The position numbers and the translations under genes were made by a program. The notes below the pieces were generated by a model. That model made no database searches. It was given only the letters and a program-made list of their open reading frames with translations, and had not been told where the DNA came from. Positions 54,142 to 64,000 of a stretch of DNA of 64,000 nucleotides are shown piece by piece. The stretch comes from Phaseolus vulgaris (Eukaryota > Streptophyta > Magnoliopsida > Fabales > Fabaceae), in assembly GCF_000499845.2 (NCBI RefSeq), contig NC_023749.2, positions 15,896,698 to 15,960,697 on the forward strand, given 5' to 3'. Positions within the stretch are counted from its first letter, which is position 1, and each line of letters starts with the position of its first letter.

Positions 54142-55107
54142 ATGTCTTCTCACGATGCTTCCTCCAGGGTCCGTCCCAAAGACTTGTACCCTTGGGCCTC
54201 GAGTGAACTTCTTGATGAGTGTTCATGCTTGCTCTCCACCAGGGCCGTACGGGAACACAAAGGGGAGTTGTGTTCTTATGACCACCGGGCCTTCGCAAGG
54301 AGGCACGATGACGACATCGCTGTGCTCCCTTGCACTCTGGGGGAGCCAGTGTGTGGAGACGAACGAGCCAACGACAGGGTCCCTTTCTTTTACTTTTACC
54401 AGGTGGCGTTCAAGACCATCGGGGTGCGCTTACCCATCTCCTGGTTCGAGAAGGAACTGCTGACGGAGATCAACGTTGCTCCGGCCCAGTTATACCCCAA
54501 CAGCTGGGCCTTTGTCAAAGCCTTCGACGTTCTCTTCGGGTTTCTGGGTTGTGCACCCTCGGTTTACCTCTTTCTTCACTTCTTTGAGGTGAAGAGACAG
54601 AGACACAACCTCTGGGTAACTCTCAGTAACGTGCCCGGGAGGGTTCTCTTCACACCCTTCCAGAGCTCGTTCACCGGGTGGAAAGGCCGGTTCTTCAAGA
54701 TCTGTCGTACTGACCTTGTTCCCGACGCTCTGGATGGGTTTCCGCTGTACTGGGTGAGAGAGGAAAAGGCCCTCAAAGCCAAACCCCTCAAGAATCTGGC
54801 TCCAAGTGATCAAATAGCTTGCCGGATTCTTGCTGAGGCGGGAGGCTTTGACTCTGCTACGGTGATCAGCTTGGAGTTCAACGCTAGGACTCTTGAGAAG
54901 TACATATGTGAGAACCACTGCCTTAGGCAACTTCGGCCTTCGTTACTTTCTAACTGTGTCTGTCTTTCTTCACGGTGTCTCTAATACATCTGTTCCCTTT
55001 GTGCAGGTTCGAAAATAAGCCAAGAAAAGAGGACACGACTTACTCGAGCGCTGCGGGCTGGGAAAGGGGCTTCGCCTTCCTCCAGTGATGACTCTGATGA
55101 GCGCTGA
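54142..55107 (+). CDS. Tat-C antisense gene 2, intact (short PF04195-like protein)
   Basis: Two exons, 54142-54907 and 55007-55107; the 99-bp intron has donor AT|GTGAGA and acceptor CTTTGTGCAG, phase 1, giving 288 residues. Start MSSHDASSRVRPKDLYPWASSELLDE. The domain shows LPISWFEKELLTEI, QLYPNSWAFVKAF, LHFFEVKRQRHNLWVTL and LDGFPLYWVRE. The short basic and acidic tail ends SSSDDSDER, without the Pro-rich linker and coiled coil of gene 1. It is thus a shorter paralogue. No stop or frameshift. It lies between gene 1 and the 3' end of pol, reading toward pol. Function unknown. Confidence 0.78.
54908..55006 (+). other. Intron of Tat-C antisense gene 2
   Basis: Canonical GT...AG with good flanking consensus. 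Splicing restores an open frame to 55107 and adds 32 residues. Without splicing the frame ends at 54984. Confidence 0.7.
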
Positions 55108-55506
55108 GAAGTGGCTTGTTTGTGTTTTTGCATTTTGTACTGGACATTGCTTGTAACAACAACTTTTCAATATCATAATTCTTTACAACGCCACTTTACT
55201 TTGCGTATGCTTCATATACCGCGCGACTTCCTTTCGTCTCGTTCTGCCAACGATGCATGCTTTTACTTGGGCGACGCCTTCTTTCTGGGCGACGCCAAGA
55301 CCTAGGCGACGCCTTCTTCCTTGGCGACACCATGGCCTAGGCGGCGCATCACATTACTTCTAACAAGGAAAGATAAAGGCTGAAAACCAAGGCACTTCTT
55401 TTTCTCAACTGGTTTTTCCATTTATTAGGGTGACCTCATTAAAAAACCCCCGAAAGGGAAAAAGAGCGTCCCCTTCAACTAAATTGTTACATGCTGCTTA
55501 CATAAG
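55108..55506. other. Convergent 3' region between gene 2 and pol of Tat-C
   Basis: Both the plus-strand gene 2 and the minus-strand pol end here, so transcripts probably overlap tail to tail. It contains ggcgacgcc units (55271-55350), as in the LTR. No gene. Confidence 0.6.
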
Positions 55507-58500
55507 TCAACTGAAATAAAATTTTAAGTTGGCTGCATTCCAACTGCGCGGGATAGGGCCTCCATCTAAAGTCTCCAGGTTGTACGAACCGTTGCCCTTA
55601 GCCTCAGTAACTCTAAAGGGCCCGGTCCACTTGGGAGACAGCTTATTCTCCAACTCGTATGGGTGAGCTTTCCTCATCACTAGGTCGCCCACCTGAAACT
55701 GTCGCGGCTTTACTTTAGAGCTATATTGCCGCTCCACTCTTCTCTTCATCGCTTCAGCTTTTATTCTAGCTTCTTCCCTGGCCTCTTCTAGCAGATCCAG
55801 GTTTACCCGTCTCTCCTCATTAGATTCCTCCACCACAAAGTTTTGAAAACGCGGTGAGCTTTCGTGTATTTCTACTGGAATCATCGCGTCCGACCCGTAC
55901 ACCAAACTGAAAGGCGTCTCCATAGTAGAGGATTGGGGCGTGGTGTGGTATGCCCATACAATCCTTGGCACCTCTTCCGCCCACGCCCCTTTGGCCTTCT
56001 CTAACCTTCTTTTTAACCCCCTCAACAGAACTCTGTTTGCTGACTCTACTTGTCCATTGGTCTGGGGGTGTTCGACCGACGCGAACACTTGCTTGATTCC
56101 CACTTCAGCGCACAGATTTCTCAACTGCTGATTGGCGAACTGGGTCCCGTTGTCAGATATCAGGCGCCTGGGTACGCCAAAGCGACACACGATGTTTCTC
56201 CACACAAAATGCTGTACCTTATACGCAGTGATTTGTGCCACGGGCTCTGCCTCTATCCACTTAGTGAAGTATTCTATGGCGACGATCAGATACTTCATCT
56301 GCCTGATTGCCAGTGGGAAAGGGCCCAGGATGTCAATTCCCCATGTGTGGAAAGGCCACGGGCTGTATATGGACCGCAACTCTTCTGGCGGCGCCTTGTG
56401 CCAGTCGGCGTGCTTTTGGCATTGCTTACACCGCTGGGCGTGCCGTGCGCAATCCTCTTTCACTGTTGGCCAGAAGAAACCTGCGCGTATTACCTTGGAG
56501 GCTAAGGACCTTCCTCCTACATGGCTTCCGCAGATGCCTTCGTGTAGCTCCGCCATTATCCTGGTGCACTCATCGCCACTGACGCATGTTAGGATAGGGT
56601 GAGTGAAACCGTGCCTGAACAGCACCCCATCCACCAAAGTATATCTTGCGGCATTTCTTTTGATTTTCTTACCCTCTTCAGGGTCCACTGGAAGGGCCCC
56701 ATCCGCCAGGTATCGTTTATAGGGCGTCATCCAGGTGTCTCCCTTGGACAGGACACAGACCTGCATCTGCTCTTCCTCAGACACACCCGCGTATATACTA
56801 ATGCGGGGCGCCCTCTGCGTATCTTGGGTCAATGAGGAATGACTCCTCGGCCTTCCCCTTGATGCATAAATCTGGAGGACATCCACCCTGTTGTCTTCCA
56901 CGAATCGACGCGGAGCTTTGAGAGTCTCCTGGATCACTGTCCTCTGTCTACCCCCCTTGCCTGAGCTGGCCAGCTTTGCGAGCAGGTCAGCTCTGGCATT
57001 CTGCTCCCTCGGGACGTGTATTAACTCAAGAGCGTTGAACGCCCCTCTCAACAACTGGACGTATTTTAGATACGCCGCCATCTGTGGGTCCTTCGCCTGG
57101 AACTCACCCGACACCTGCCCCGTAATCAACTGGGAGTCGCTCTTCACTAGGAGGTTCTGTGCGCCCATCTCCTTGGCCAAGAGCATTCCTGCAATCAGGG
57201 CTTCATATTCTGCTTGATTGTTACTTGCCTTGAAGGCAAAACGCAAGGCCTGCTCGATCAGTATGCCGTCGGGTCCTTCCAGCACTATTCCCGCACCACT
57301 CCCTTGTTGGTTTGAGGAGCCATCAACCGAGAGCAGCCACTGTGAACTCGCTTCCACCTCTTGCTCACCTCCGGGCGAAAGTTCCGCTACAAAATCCGCG
57401 TACACCTGCCCTTTGATGGGTCCTCTAGGCTCGTACTGTATGTCGAATTCTGACAGCTCCACTGCCCAGCGTACCATCCTTCCTGCCACATCGGGTTTCT
57501 GCAGCACTTTCTGTATGGGGAGATTGGTCATCACTACCACCGTAAAACTGTGGAAGTAATGACGGAGCCTCCTAGCAGAAAACACTACCGCCAGCGCCAC
57601 CTTCTCCAGTGCTTGGTACCTTGTCTTAGCCCCCTGTAAGGCCTTGCTTACAAAGTAGATGGGCTTCTGACTCTGGTCCTGCTCTTGGACCAACACAGAA
57701 CTGATGGCCCGCTCCGTTACAGTAAAATACAACCGGAGGGGCACGCCTGTTACCGGCTTGCAGAGAACCGGTGGCGTCGCCAGGTACTCCTTCAGCTTAA
57801 TGAAAGCCGCTTCGCACTCATCAGTCCAGGCAAAGCGACTGTTTCTCTTGAGGCACTGGAAGTACGGGTGCCTCTTTTCTCCTCCGGCGGAAACAAACCT
57901 CGAGAGCGCCGCCATCCGCCCTGTCAACTGTTGCACCTCCTTTACCGATGTCGGACTCCGCATGGCGATAATAGCCGCACATTTGTCGGGGTTCGCCTCT
58001 ATTCCCCTCTCGGTGAGCAAAAAACCCAAGAACTTACCAGCCTCTACCCCGAAAACACACTTTTCGGGGTTCAACTTGAGGCGGTATTTGGATATTGTGT
58101 TGAACAACTCCTCGAGGTCTGTCATGTGCTGCACCCTACTCTGCGACGCCACCACCATGTCGTCGACATAAGCGTACACATTCCTCCCAAGCATTGGCGC
58201 CAGGACCTTATCCATTAGCCTCTGGTACGTGGCGCCCGCATTTTTCAGCCCGAAGGGCATCACCTTATAACAGTAACTGCATGTCTCCGTCATGAATGCA
58301 GTTTTGCTCTCGTCTCTTGGGTGCATCTTGATTTGGTTGTACCCTGAGAAGGCGTCCAGGAAACTCAACACCTTGCTGCCGGACGCGCTGTCTACCAAGG
58401 CGTCGATGCTGGGCAGCGGATAGGAATCCTTTGGGCATGCCTTGTTCAGGTCCGTGAAGTCAACGCACATTCTCCACTTTCCGTTCGCCTTTTTCACCAA

Positions 58501-59793
58501 GACGACATTGGCGAGCCACTCAGGGTACTGAATCTCCCTAATGTAGCCAGCACTCAGCAGCTTCTGCGTTTCGTCTCTCACCACCTGTTGTCCTTCCTCA
58601 TTGAACTTCCTCCTTCTCTGACGCACGAGGCGGACCGTGGCGTCCATGCTGAGGTGGTGACACAGGAAATCAGGGTCGATACCTGGCATATCCGAGGCGG
58701 ACCATGCGAAGGCATCCAGGTGGCGCGAAATCACTTCTACCACCCCTTCCTGTTCTTCTAGGCTTAACGAGCTTCCTAACCTGAAAGCTTTGCCGCCAAT
58801 CTCCCTTTCTATGGCGTTAGCTGCAGGCTGCTCCCTGCTATCATCTTCGACGGACGCCGCCTCTTCGACAGGCGCCGCCTCTTCTACGAGCGCCGCGTCG
58901 TCAGGGCCTTCCTCCATTGGCACATCTGCTTCGGGCCTCGCCCTCTCTGCTATGGCCGCTTCAGGCGTCAGCCCAACGGGCGTCGCCTCAACCATCGTCG
59001 TGTCCGCTCTTGGCGGACGTTCATACACCATAAATACGCCTCTCTTCGTCTTCAGGCTGTTTTCATAGCATTTCCTCGCCTCCTCCTGGTCTGACCTGAT
59101 GACTATCACCCGGCCACTGAGGTCCGGTAGCTTCATCTTCATGTGACGGGTGGAGGACACTGCACTCAGACGGTTTAACGCCGGTCTGCCCAGCAAAATA
59201 TTGTAGGCAGAATTGGCGTTCACGACGAGGTACCGAATGCTCTCTGTACGGGAGGCCTCTCCGTCTGTGAACGTAGTCCTCAACTCCAGGTACCCCCGGA
59301 CCTCTACCTGGTTATCCCCAAACCCATACAAACATCCCGTATAGGGACTCAGCAGATCGGGGGACAACCGTAACTTATTAAAGGTCGACAGAAACATGAC
59401 GTCTGCCGAGCTTCCTTGATCAACAAGCACTCTGTGGACCTTCCTTCCAGCTGTGACGACTGAGATGACAACGGGATCGTTGTCGTGGGGCACCACATCT
59501 CGGAGGTCTCTTCTTGTGAACACAATATCTGACTCCCAGGGCTCCCCCGAGAGCCTCTCTTCGATTGAATTCACCCCCCTCGCGTATTTCTTCCGCTGGG
59601 AGGCGGTGGGTCCTCCGCTGGAAAAACCTCCAGCAATGGTGTGGACCTCGCCAAGCACAGGCATCTCGTGTGCTGGCTCATCTGCCGGCGGCGGCAAGGT
59701 GGCGGTCGTGGTGGAATCTGCGACATAATCTTTCAAAAACCCAGTCCTCACCAGCTCATCTAGCTGGTAGCCCAACGACAGGCAATTATGAAT
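55507..59793 (-). CDS. Tat-C pol polyprotein (protease, RT, RNase H, second RNase H, integrase)
   Basis: 1,422 codons open from 59775. Protease: VLVDQGSSADVM (Asp ~119). RT: VDFTDLNKACPKD, LDAFSGYNQIKM, YVDDM (~536-540). The RT-linked RNase H (~640-780) lacks its first Asp (LYFTVTERAISSVL), while the second, archaeal-type RNase H (~800-930) keeps SVDGSS, NQAEYEAL, KSDSQL and ARADLLAKL. Integrase: HHCC finger (LHEGICGSHVGGR ... RCKQCQKH), WGIDILGPF, SDNGTQFAN, NGQVESANR and a KWTGPFRV tail. All key residues for RT and integrase are present. Translation normally continues from gag, but a TAA at 59794 separates them. Confidence 0.9.
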   Translation of the reverse strand: MHNCLSLGYQLDELVRTGFLKDYVADSTTTATLPPPADEPAHEMPVLGEVHTIAGGFSSGGPTASQRKKYARGVNSIEERLSGEPWESDIVFTRRDLRDVVPHDNDPVVISVVTAGRKVHRVLVDQGSSADVMFLSTFNKLRLSPDLLSPYTGCLYGFGDNQVEVRGYLELRTTFTDGEASRTESIRYLVVNANSAYNILLGRPALNRLSAVSSTRHMKMKLPDLSGRVIVIRSDQEEARKCYENSLKTKRGVFMVYERPPRADTTMVEATPVGLTPEAAIAERARPEADVPMEEGPDDAALVEEAAPVEEAASVEDDSREQPAANAIEREIGGKAFRLGSSLSLEEQEGVVEVISRHLDAFAWSASDMPGIDPDFLCHHLSMDATVRLVRQRRRKFNEEGQQVVRDETQKLLSAGYIREIQYPEWLANVVLVKKANGKWRMCVDFTDLNKACPKDSYPLPSIDALVDSASGSKVLSFLDAFSGYNQIKMHPRDESKTAFMTETCSYCYKVMPFGLKNAGATYQRLMDKVLAPMLGRNVYAYVDDMVVASQSRVQHMTDLEELFNTISKYRLKLNPEKCVFGVEAGKFLGFLLTERGIEANPDKCAAIIAMRSPTSVKEVQQLTGRMAALSRFVSAGGEKRHPYFQCLKRNSRFAWTDECEAAFIKLKEYLATPPVLCKPVTGVPLRLYFTVTERAISSVLVQEQDQSQKPIYFVSKALQGAKTRYQALEKVALAVVFSARRLRHYFHSFTVVVMTNLPIQKVLQKPDVAGRMVRWAVELSEFDIQYEPRGPIKGQVYADFVAELSPGGEQEVEASSQWLLSVDGSSNQQGSGAGIVLEGPDGILIEQALRFAFKASNNQAEYEALIAGMLLAKEMGAQNLLVKSDSQLITGQVSGEFQAKDPQMAAYLKYVQLLRGAFNALELIHVPREQNARADLLAKLASSGKGGRQRTVIQETLKAPRRFVEDNRVDVLQIYASRGRPRSHSSLTQDTQRAPRISIYAGVSEEEQMQVCVLSKGDTWMTPYKRYLADGALPVDPEEGKKIKRNAARYTLVDGVLFRHGFTHPILTCVSGDECTRIMAELHEGICGSHVGGRSLASKVIRAGFFWPTVKEDCARHAQRCKQCQKHADWHKAPPEELRSIYSPWPFHTWGIDILGPFPLAIRQMKYLIVAIEYFTKWIEAEPVAQITAYKVQHFVWRNIVCRFGVPRRLISDNGTQFANQQLRNLCAEVGIKQVFASVEHPQTNGQVESANRVLLRGLKRRLEKAKGAWAEEVPRIVWAYHTTPQSSTMETPFSLVYGSDAMIPVEIHESSPRFQNFVVEESNEERRVNLDLLEEAREEARIKAEAMKRRVERQYSSKVKPRQFQVGDLVMRKAHPYELENKLSPKWTGPFRVTEAKGNGSYNLETLDGGPIPRSWNAANLKFYFS

Positions 59794-60941
59794 TTAGTGC
59801 CCGAAAGCCTCGTGAAATTCGCACCAAGAGTCTTTGCGGGGCCCTAACACCTTGTCGGTCTTCGCCGGTCGCCTCAGCCTCTCGGCTATGTTGGGTACGA
59901 CGATCAAATCCTTCAACTCAACTACGAAGTTGTACCTCGCCAGTCTTGCTCTTTCTCTGGCGGGGCGTTCGCCTCCTGCTGGGCCCCGGGGCTGGGGCTT
60001 TCTGGCTTCGTAGGGGCGTCTCGCCTCTGGCTTCTTTCTCCCCGTCGTGGTCTCATTGACTCTGATGGGTTGAACTCGCGCCGGTCCCCTCGGGCGTGAG
60101 GGCACGGCGCTGGTGCGCTTCACACATACCTCCCCTTCCGAAGCAATATGCTCTACTGCCCTGCGCCTAATTCAGCGAAAGTCCTAGGGCGATTACGTAT
60201 AATGGATTCTCCGAAGGGGCCGGGGCATACGCCTTTCACAAACGCGTACACGATCATAGGCTCTTCTGTTGTGCCAACCTTCACGACCTGGGCCCCGAAG
60301 CGATTGATATACTCCTTCAGGGTCTCCCCCTGATATTGCTTCACGTCGAACAGGTCGTAGGAGACCGGCGGCGGGGCCTTGTTGGCTAAGTACTGTTCTC
60401 GGAATAACCGCGACAATTGGCGGAAGGATGTGATATGACCTTCTGGGAGGCTAATGAACCAGTCCATAGCCATCCCGGTCAGGGTGCTCATGAAGAGCTT
60501 GCACTTGGCAGCATCAGAACCACCTATCAGGACCATCTGCGTGTGAAATGCAGCCAGGTGCGTCTCTGGGTCCTCCATCTCGGTGAAGATCACCTTGGGT
60601 CCCGCGAACGTGTTCGGGATCGCTGCGTCTAGGATCTCCTGTGAGAAAGGAGTGGAAAACTCCCTTGGTGGGGAATGGTTCTCCGTCTCGTCATGCCCAG
60701 GCCGCCTCCTATCGTTTCTCAGGCCCTGGCGCAACTCCTCATTCACACGGTGGAGCTCTTCGTTCCGCTCATGCGAGGCGTCAAGGTCTGCCTGCATGCG
60801 CTCCTGCTCCATTTTGGAATCCGCCATGTCCTGCTGCAGCCCCCTCATTATTTCCAGGACCTGCTGCATGGATAGGTCTACTGGGGCTGCGCGCGCTGCT
60901 CTTCGTCTGGTGGGGGCCATTGTCACTCCAAACTCCTTCAA
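59794..60941 (-). pseudogene. Tat-C gag
   Basis: Starts at the ATG at 60941 (or the internal ATG at 60920, MAPTRRRAARAAP), only about 60 bp after the primer site. Capsid region: SPPREFSTPFSQEIL, TEMEDPETHLAAFHTQM, DWFISLPEGHITSF, YDLFDVKQYQGETL. One base is missing near 60170, after RTFAEL; the frame resumes with RGPARVQPIRV and ends at TAA 59794 (AFGH*). As in Tat-A there is no CCHC knuckle. It needs two changes to join pol, so the copy is almost intact but not autonomous as read. Confidence 0.88.
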
Positions 60942-60998
60942 CGTTACTGTAACTTGATAAACCTTCTCGAACTTGTGATGGGACTGATGTTTTATATC

Positions 60999-61017
60999 GG
61001 CCCCACGGTGGGCGCCA
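60999..61017 (-). other. Tat-C primer binding site
   Basis: TGGCGCCCACCGTGGGGCC on the minus strand, two bases after the 5' LTR end. It starts with TGG as expected for pairing with a tRNA CCA end. Same core as Tat-A and Tat-B; tRNA species not assigned. Confidence 0.8.
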
Positions 61018-61019
61018 AA

Positions 61020-62225
61020 TGTTCCGTCCGGTTGACCAGGACGTCTTCGTGCACGACCTCAACCGTCAGCTGGGGTTGGTTGCCCGCGGATTCCTGCAAA
61101 AAAAGGGGACAAAGAGGCGCCCTAGCGGCCGTGTGCACTCCGACGCTCAAGTCAGCCAGCAAGAAACACCAAAAAACTGTCCACCCACGTATCTGAGCAC
61201 CGCGTGTGGCACTCTGAAGGTGGCAAAAGAACTGTGTATATGTGTGTGTGTTGTCTCCTTCAGGCAAAAATATTCTCCAGTCACTTGTACGTAATCTCAC
61301 GGGCAAGCAACCAGAGAGTTTCTCGTAAATTTGCCAAAGGTTCCCACCCTTTTTCCGACATTCCCAGCGCTATTTAAACTGCCCCAGCATTTAAAGCGCC
61401 TTAAAGCGCTTTTAATCTCAAACGTAACGCACTCATTAAAGCGCTTAATTACGAAACGTAGCGCATTTAAGACGTTGAAACGCTCGGGAGCCATAATAGT
61501 ACCTGAATGCTCGAAACGGAAACTGTATTGAATATCTTTAATTACCTGGCACCTGACTAGAGGGTGTTTCTATTCTGGCATGGCTGTCATACACGTGGAG
61601 GGCCTCACGACGCCATGACCCCATCTGGGGGCGTTTCTGCCCACCTGGGGACGTCTCTACGTGTGAGCCCTCCGGCTTGGGAGTGCTACTGCGCTAGGGG
61701 TGACTTTTTGGGTGCGAACTCATGCCCCCAAGTATCTAGCCACTTACTTTGAGAGCGTATTTGCCTTCCTCTCGTACCCTGCACCCGCTTACCCTGGGCG
61801 TGACCTTCCTCTTGGGTCGTATCTGTCCCGAAAGCGTCTCTGGGGTGGCAGGGGTACTTCACGAGTCAGGTTGCCCTACCCTGATGTCATCACTATGGCC
61901 TTGAAGCCACCTTTTTTTCTCTTCATCACTTTCCCGAGATATCGGGTCCTGAGGCTTTCCCACGGCGTCGCTCCCTCCATGGTCTTTCCTACCCATGGGT
62001 ATCGGGGAACCATACCGTGATTGCCTTACTTTTACACTGTTTGATCTGGCTACCCCCTGGTTGGGCGACGCCTCCACCCAGGCGACGCCTTGCCTTGGCG
62101 ACGCCTTGTCCTATCTTGGTGACGCTTCCTCTTGGCGTCTCTACACCTGGGCGACACCTTGAGTTGACTTTGACTTTCCAGTCGTTGACTTTGACTTAGT
62201 CAACGCCCTGATACGGGACGGTACA
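61020..62225 (-). repeat. Tat-C 5' LTR
   Basis: 1,206 bp. A TATA-like TTTAAATAG lies on the minus strand at about 61370-61378, next to the GCTTTAA array (61380-61480). Edge confirmed by the TSD GGAAC at 62226-62230. Confidence 0.93.
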
Positions 62226-62230
62226 GGAAC

Positions 62231-63524
62231 TACAAAGACAGAGTTTTATGTGATGTAGTGCCTATGGAAGCTTGTCATATTTTATTAGGGAGGCCATGGC
62301 AATTTGATAAGAAAACCTTGCATGATGGTCTCACTAACGAAATTTCCTTCACCCATAAGTATAAAAAGTTTGTACTTACTCCTTTACCACATTCTCAAGT
62401 GGTAAAAGACCAAATACAAATGAAGCAAAAGAGGGATGAGGAAAACAAAAAAAAAAGAGCGCTAGAAAAAGAGAAAATCCTTAGGGATAGGAAGGCGTGG
62501 GAGAAGAGTGTTCCTTCCCACAAGGTTGGTCAACAAGCAAAGCCTCTTGAAAACGTCTTTGAAAACTTGCTTCTTGTTGAACAACCAAGCCTTATCTTGT
62601 GTAAAGGAGCACTTACATGCACTGCCACAAGTAGTGAACTTATGAATTTACCTCCTCAAATCGAAAATCTTTTGAGTGAATTTGAAGATCTATTCTCACA
62701 AGAAGGACCCATTGGGCTTCCTCCTCTAAGGGGCATAGAACATCAAATTGACTTTATCCCGGGGGCAAGCCTACCAAATAGGCCTGCTTATAGAACCAAC
62801 CCCGAGGAAACTAAGGAGATAGAATCACAAGTTCAAGACTTGTTGGAGAAGGGTTGGGTTCAAAAGAGCCTAAGCCCTTGTGCTGTACCTGTCTTGTTGG
62901 TGCCAAAAAAAGATGGAAAATGGCGCATGTGTTGTGATTGTCGAGCAATCAACAACATCACCATCAAGTATAGGCATCCAATTCCAAGGCTTGATGATAT
63001 GCTTGATGAATTGCATGGGTCAACTCTATTCTCCAAAATTGACCTTAAAAGTGGATATCACCAAATTCAAATCAAGGAGGGTGATGAGTGGAAAACCGCT
63101 TTTAAGACCAAATTTGGATTATACGAGTGGTTGGTGATGCCCTTTGGGCTTACTAATGCCCCAAGTACATTCATGAGGCTTATGAATCACACCTTGAGGG
63201 ATTGTATAGGTAAATATGTAGTAGTTTACTTTGATGATATTTTAGTATATAGTAAAACCCTAGAAGACCATCTAAGTCACCTTAGGGAAGTTCTTCTAGT
63301 TCTTAGGAAAAATAGTCTTTTTGCAAATAGGGATAAGTGTACCTTTTGTGTAGATAGTGTAGTCTTTTTAGGCTTCATAGTAAACAATAAGCGGGTGCAT
63401 GTAGATCCCGAGAAAATCAAAGCCATCCGAGAGTGGCCAACTCCACAAAATGTAAGTGATGTAAGAAGTTTTCATGGGTTAGCTAGCTTCTATAGAAGGT
63501 TTGTGCCTAATTTTTCTAGCCTAG
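62231..63524 (+). pseudogene. Crm-4 protease end and reverse transcriptase
   Basis: Resumes the Crm-4 frame after Tat-[27 protein letters not shown], then an A-rich tract that is in frame here (unlike Crm-3), then RT with [32 protein letters not shown] and [13 protein letters not shown]. It is cut at [10 protein letters not shown] by the LTR at 63525. The stretch from 62231 to the cut is fully open. Confidence 0.92.
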
Positions 63525-64000
63525 TGTACCGCCCTGGTGGTCGGGTGTGATGACGTGGCATCCTGCTACAGTGTAGGCGTGTTGACAAGGCGCCAGGTTG
63601 GCAGAAGGGAAGGAAGTCGGGGGGCACGTGTAGTCGCCAGTTGTTAAGCTGGCGTGTTCCGACTTCCAGCTTACCAGAATAGGCGATCGCCAGGTTGAAG
63701 ATGAAGTCGCCCGATGTAGATTCAGGCGACCTAGTTATTGGAGATCACCAGAGAAAGCACATTGCCGAAGATGAAGGAGAAGCAGATTATGAAGGCGGCC
63801 GGCGAGACTACAGGGAAGGTGTATGAAGGCCCCTAACTCGCCAGTTCCAGTAGAGATCGCACTCCTAAGTTAGCTATGCACTGGGCAGTACCATGCATAA
63901 GTAACTTAGCCAAAATGAGAGTAGAAGCAGCGCCAAGTCAAGGAGCCTCCAGATGATGGCACGTGTACAGTTGGATGCGAGCCACGTATCCGAATCTGTA
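63525..64000 (+). repeat. Tat-B-like LTR, 5' part, running off the window
   Basis: Starts tgtaccgccctggtggtcgg, directly after cctag of Crm-4 RT, and matches the Tat-A/B LTR (U3 side) to the window end. Plus orientation. Whether it is a 5' LTR, a solo LTR or a break product cannot be told here. Confidence 0.85.

Larger units (their letters stand above)
47774..62225 (-). mobile_element. Tat-C: nearly intact Tat/Retand element with two antisense genes
   Basis: LTRs of 1,206 bp each at 47774-48979 (3') and 61020-62225 (5'), perfect TSD GGAAC (47769-47773 and 62226-62230), primer site 60999-61017. The minus strand has gag and a 1,422-codon pol frame. The plus strand has two related genes (49719-52845 and 54142-55107). 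By eye the LTRs differ at about nine sites (~0.7%), so it is young. Its LTR and protein sequences are well diverged from Tat-A and Tat-B. Confidence 0.95.
43807..63524 (+). mobile_element. Crm-4: chromovirus-like element split by Tat-C and by a later Tat LTR
   Basis: 5' LTR 43807-44505, leader to 46368, gag-protease 46369-47773. Then comes Tat-C with TSD GGAAC, after which protease-RT resumes at 62231 in the same frame and is cut at 63525 by a Tat-family LTR. Its sequence is nearly identical to Crm-3 throughout, including the leader. RNase H, integrase and the 3' LTR are not in the window. TTCTC at 43802-43806 would be its left TSD. Confidence 0.93.

Noticed and set aside
43477..63999. LTRs at 43477 and 63525 as the pair of one Tat element
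   Set aside because: They are in opposite orientation and the second lies inside Crm-4, so they cannot be partners.

Overview
The window is plant nuclear DNA built almost wholly of nested LTR retrotransposons. I see no host gene, tRNA, rRNA or CRISPR array. Ty3/gypsy elements of two lineages dominate, with one Ty1/copia element at the left. One lineage is Tat/Retand-type: gag, protease, RT, degenerate RNase H, second RNase H, integrase, and an extra gene on the opposite strand. The other is chromovirus-like, best matched to CRM (uncertain), with an initiator-Met-type primer site and a pol frame that runs into the 3' LTR. Sequence style suggests a legume; that is inference.

Layout, outside to inside. 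A copia element on the minus strand (gag 29-2845, primer site ~2891-2904, LTR start 2906) carries a solo Tat-like LTR (913-1973) in its gag. Its LTR is followed by an old Tat-like LTR, which Tat-A (3084-42035, plus) splits into ~2956-3083 and 42036-42725. Tat-A holds three insertions: Crm-1 (4067-19096, minus), which itself holds Tat-B (8998-17542, minus); Crm-2 (25280-28903, plus); and Crm-3 (30906-38661, plus). To the right lie an unassigned LTR (42777-43476) and a Tat LTR fragment (43477-43806). That fragment is interrupted by Crm-4 (43807-63524, plus), which is split by Tat-C (47774-62225, minus). Tat-C carries a Crm-5 fragment (~51806-52621). A further Tat LTR starts at 63525 and leaves the window. 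Target-site duplications (TSDs) support six insertions: TGTTC (Crm-1), AGATA (Tat-B), CTTGT (Crm-2), GAAGG (Crm-3), GGAAC (Tat-C) and ACACC/GCACC (Tat-A).

No gag-pol is fully intact. Tat-C is closest, with one frameshift and one stop. The notable feature is the extra gene family transcribed against gag-pol in all three Tat elements. Its products have an N-terminal domain resembling Pfam PF04195 ('putative gypsy type transposon'). Tat-B has lost most of gag-pol but keeps an intact spliced antisense gene (10477-13091, ~808 aa). Tat-C has two such genes in tandem: a damaged one (49719-52845) and an intact shorter one (54142-55107, 288 aa). A coding intron is conserved in all, and a predicted 5'UTR intron in three copies. 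All element names are local labels, and coordinates were read by eye.
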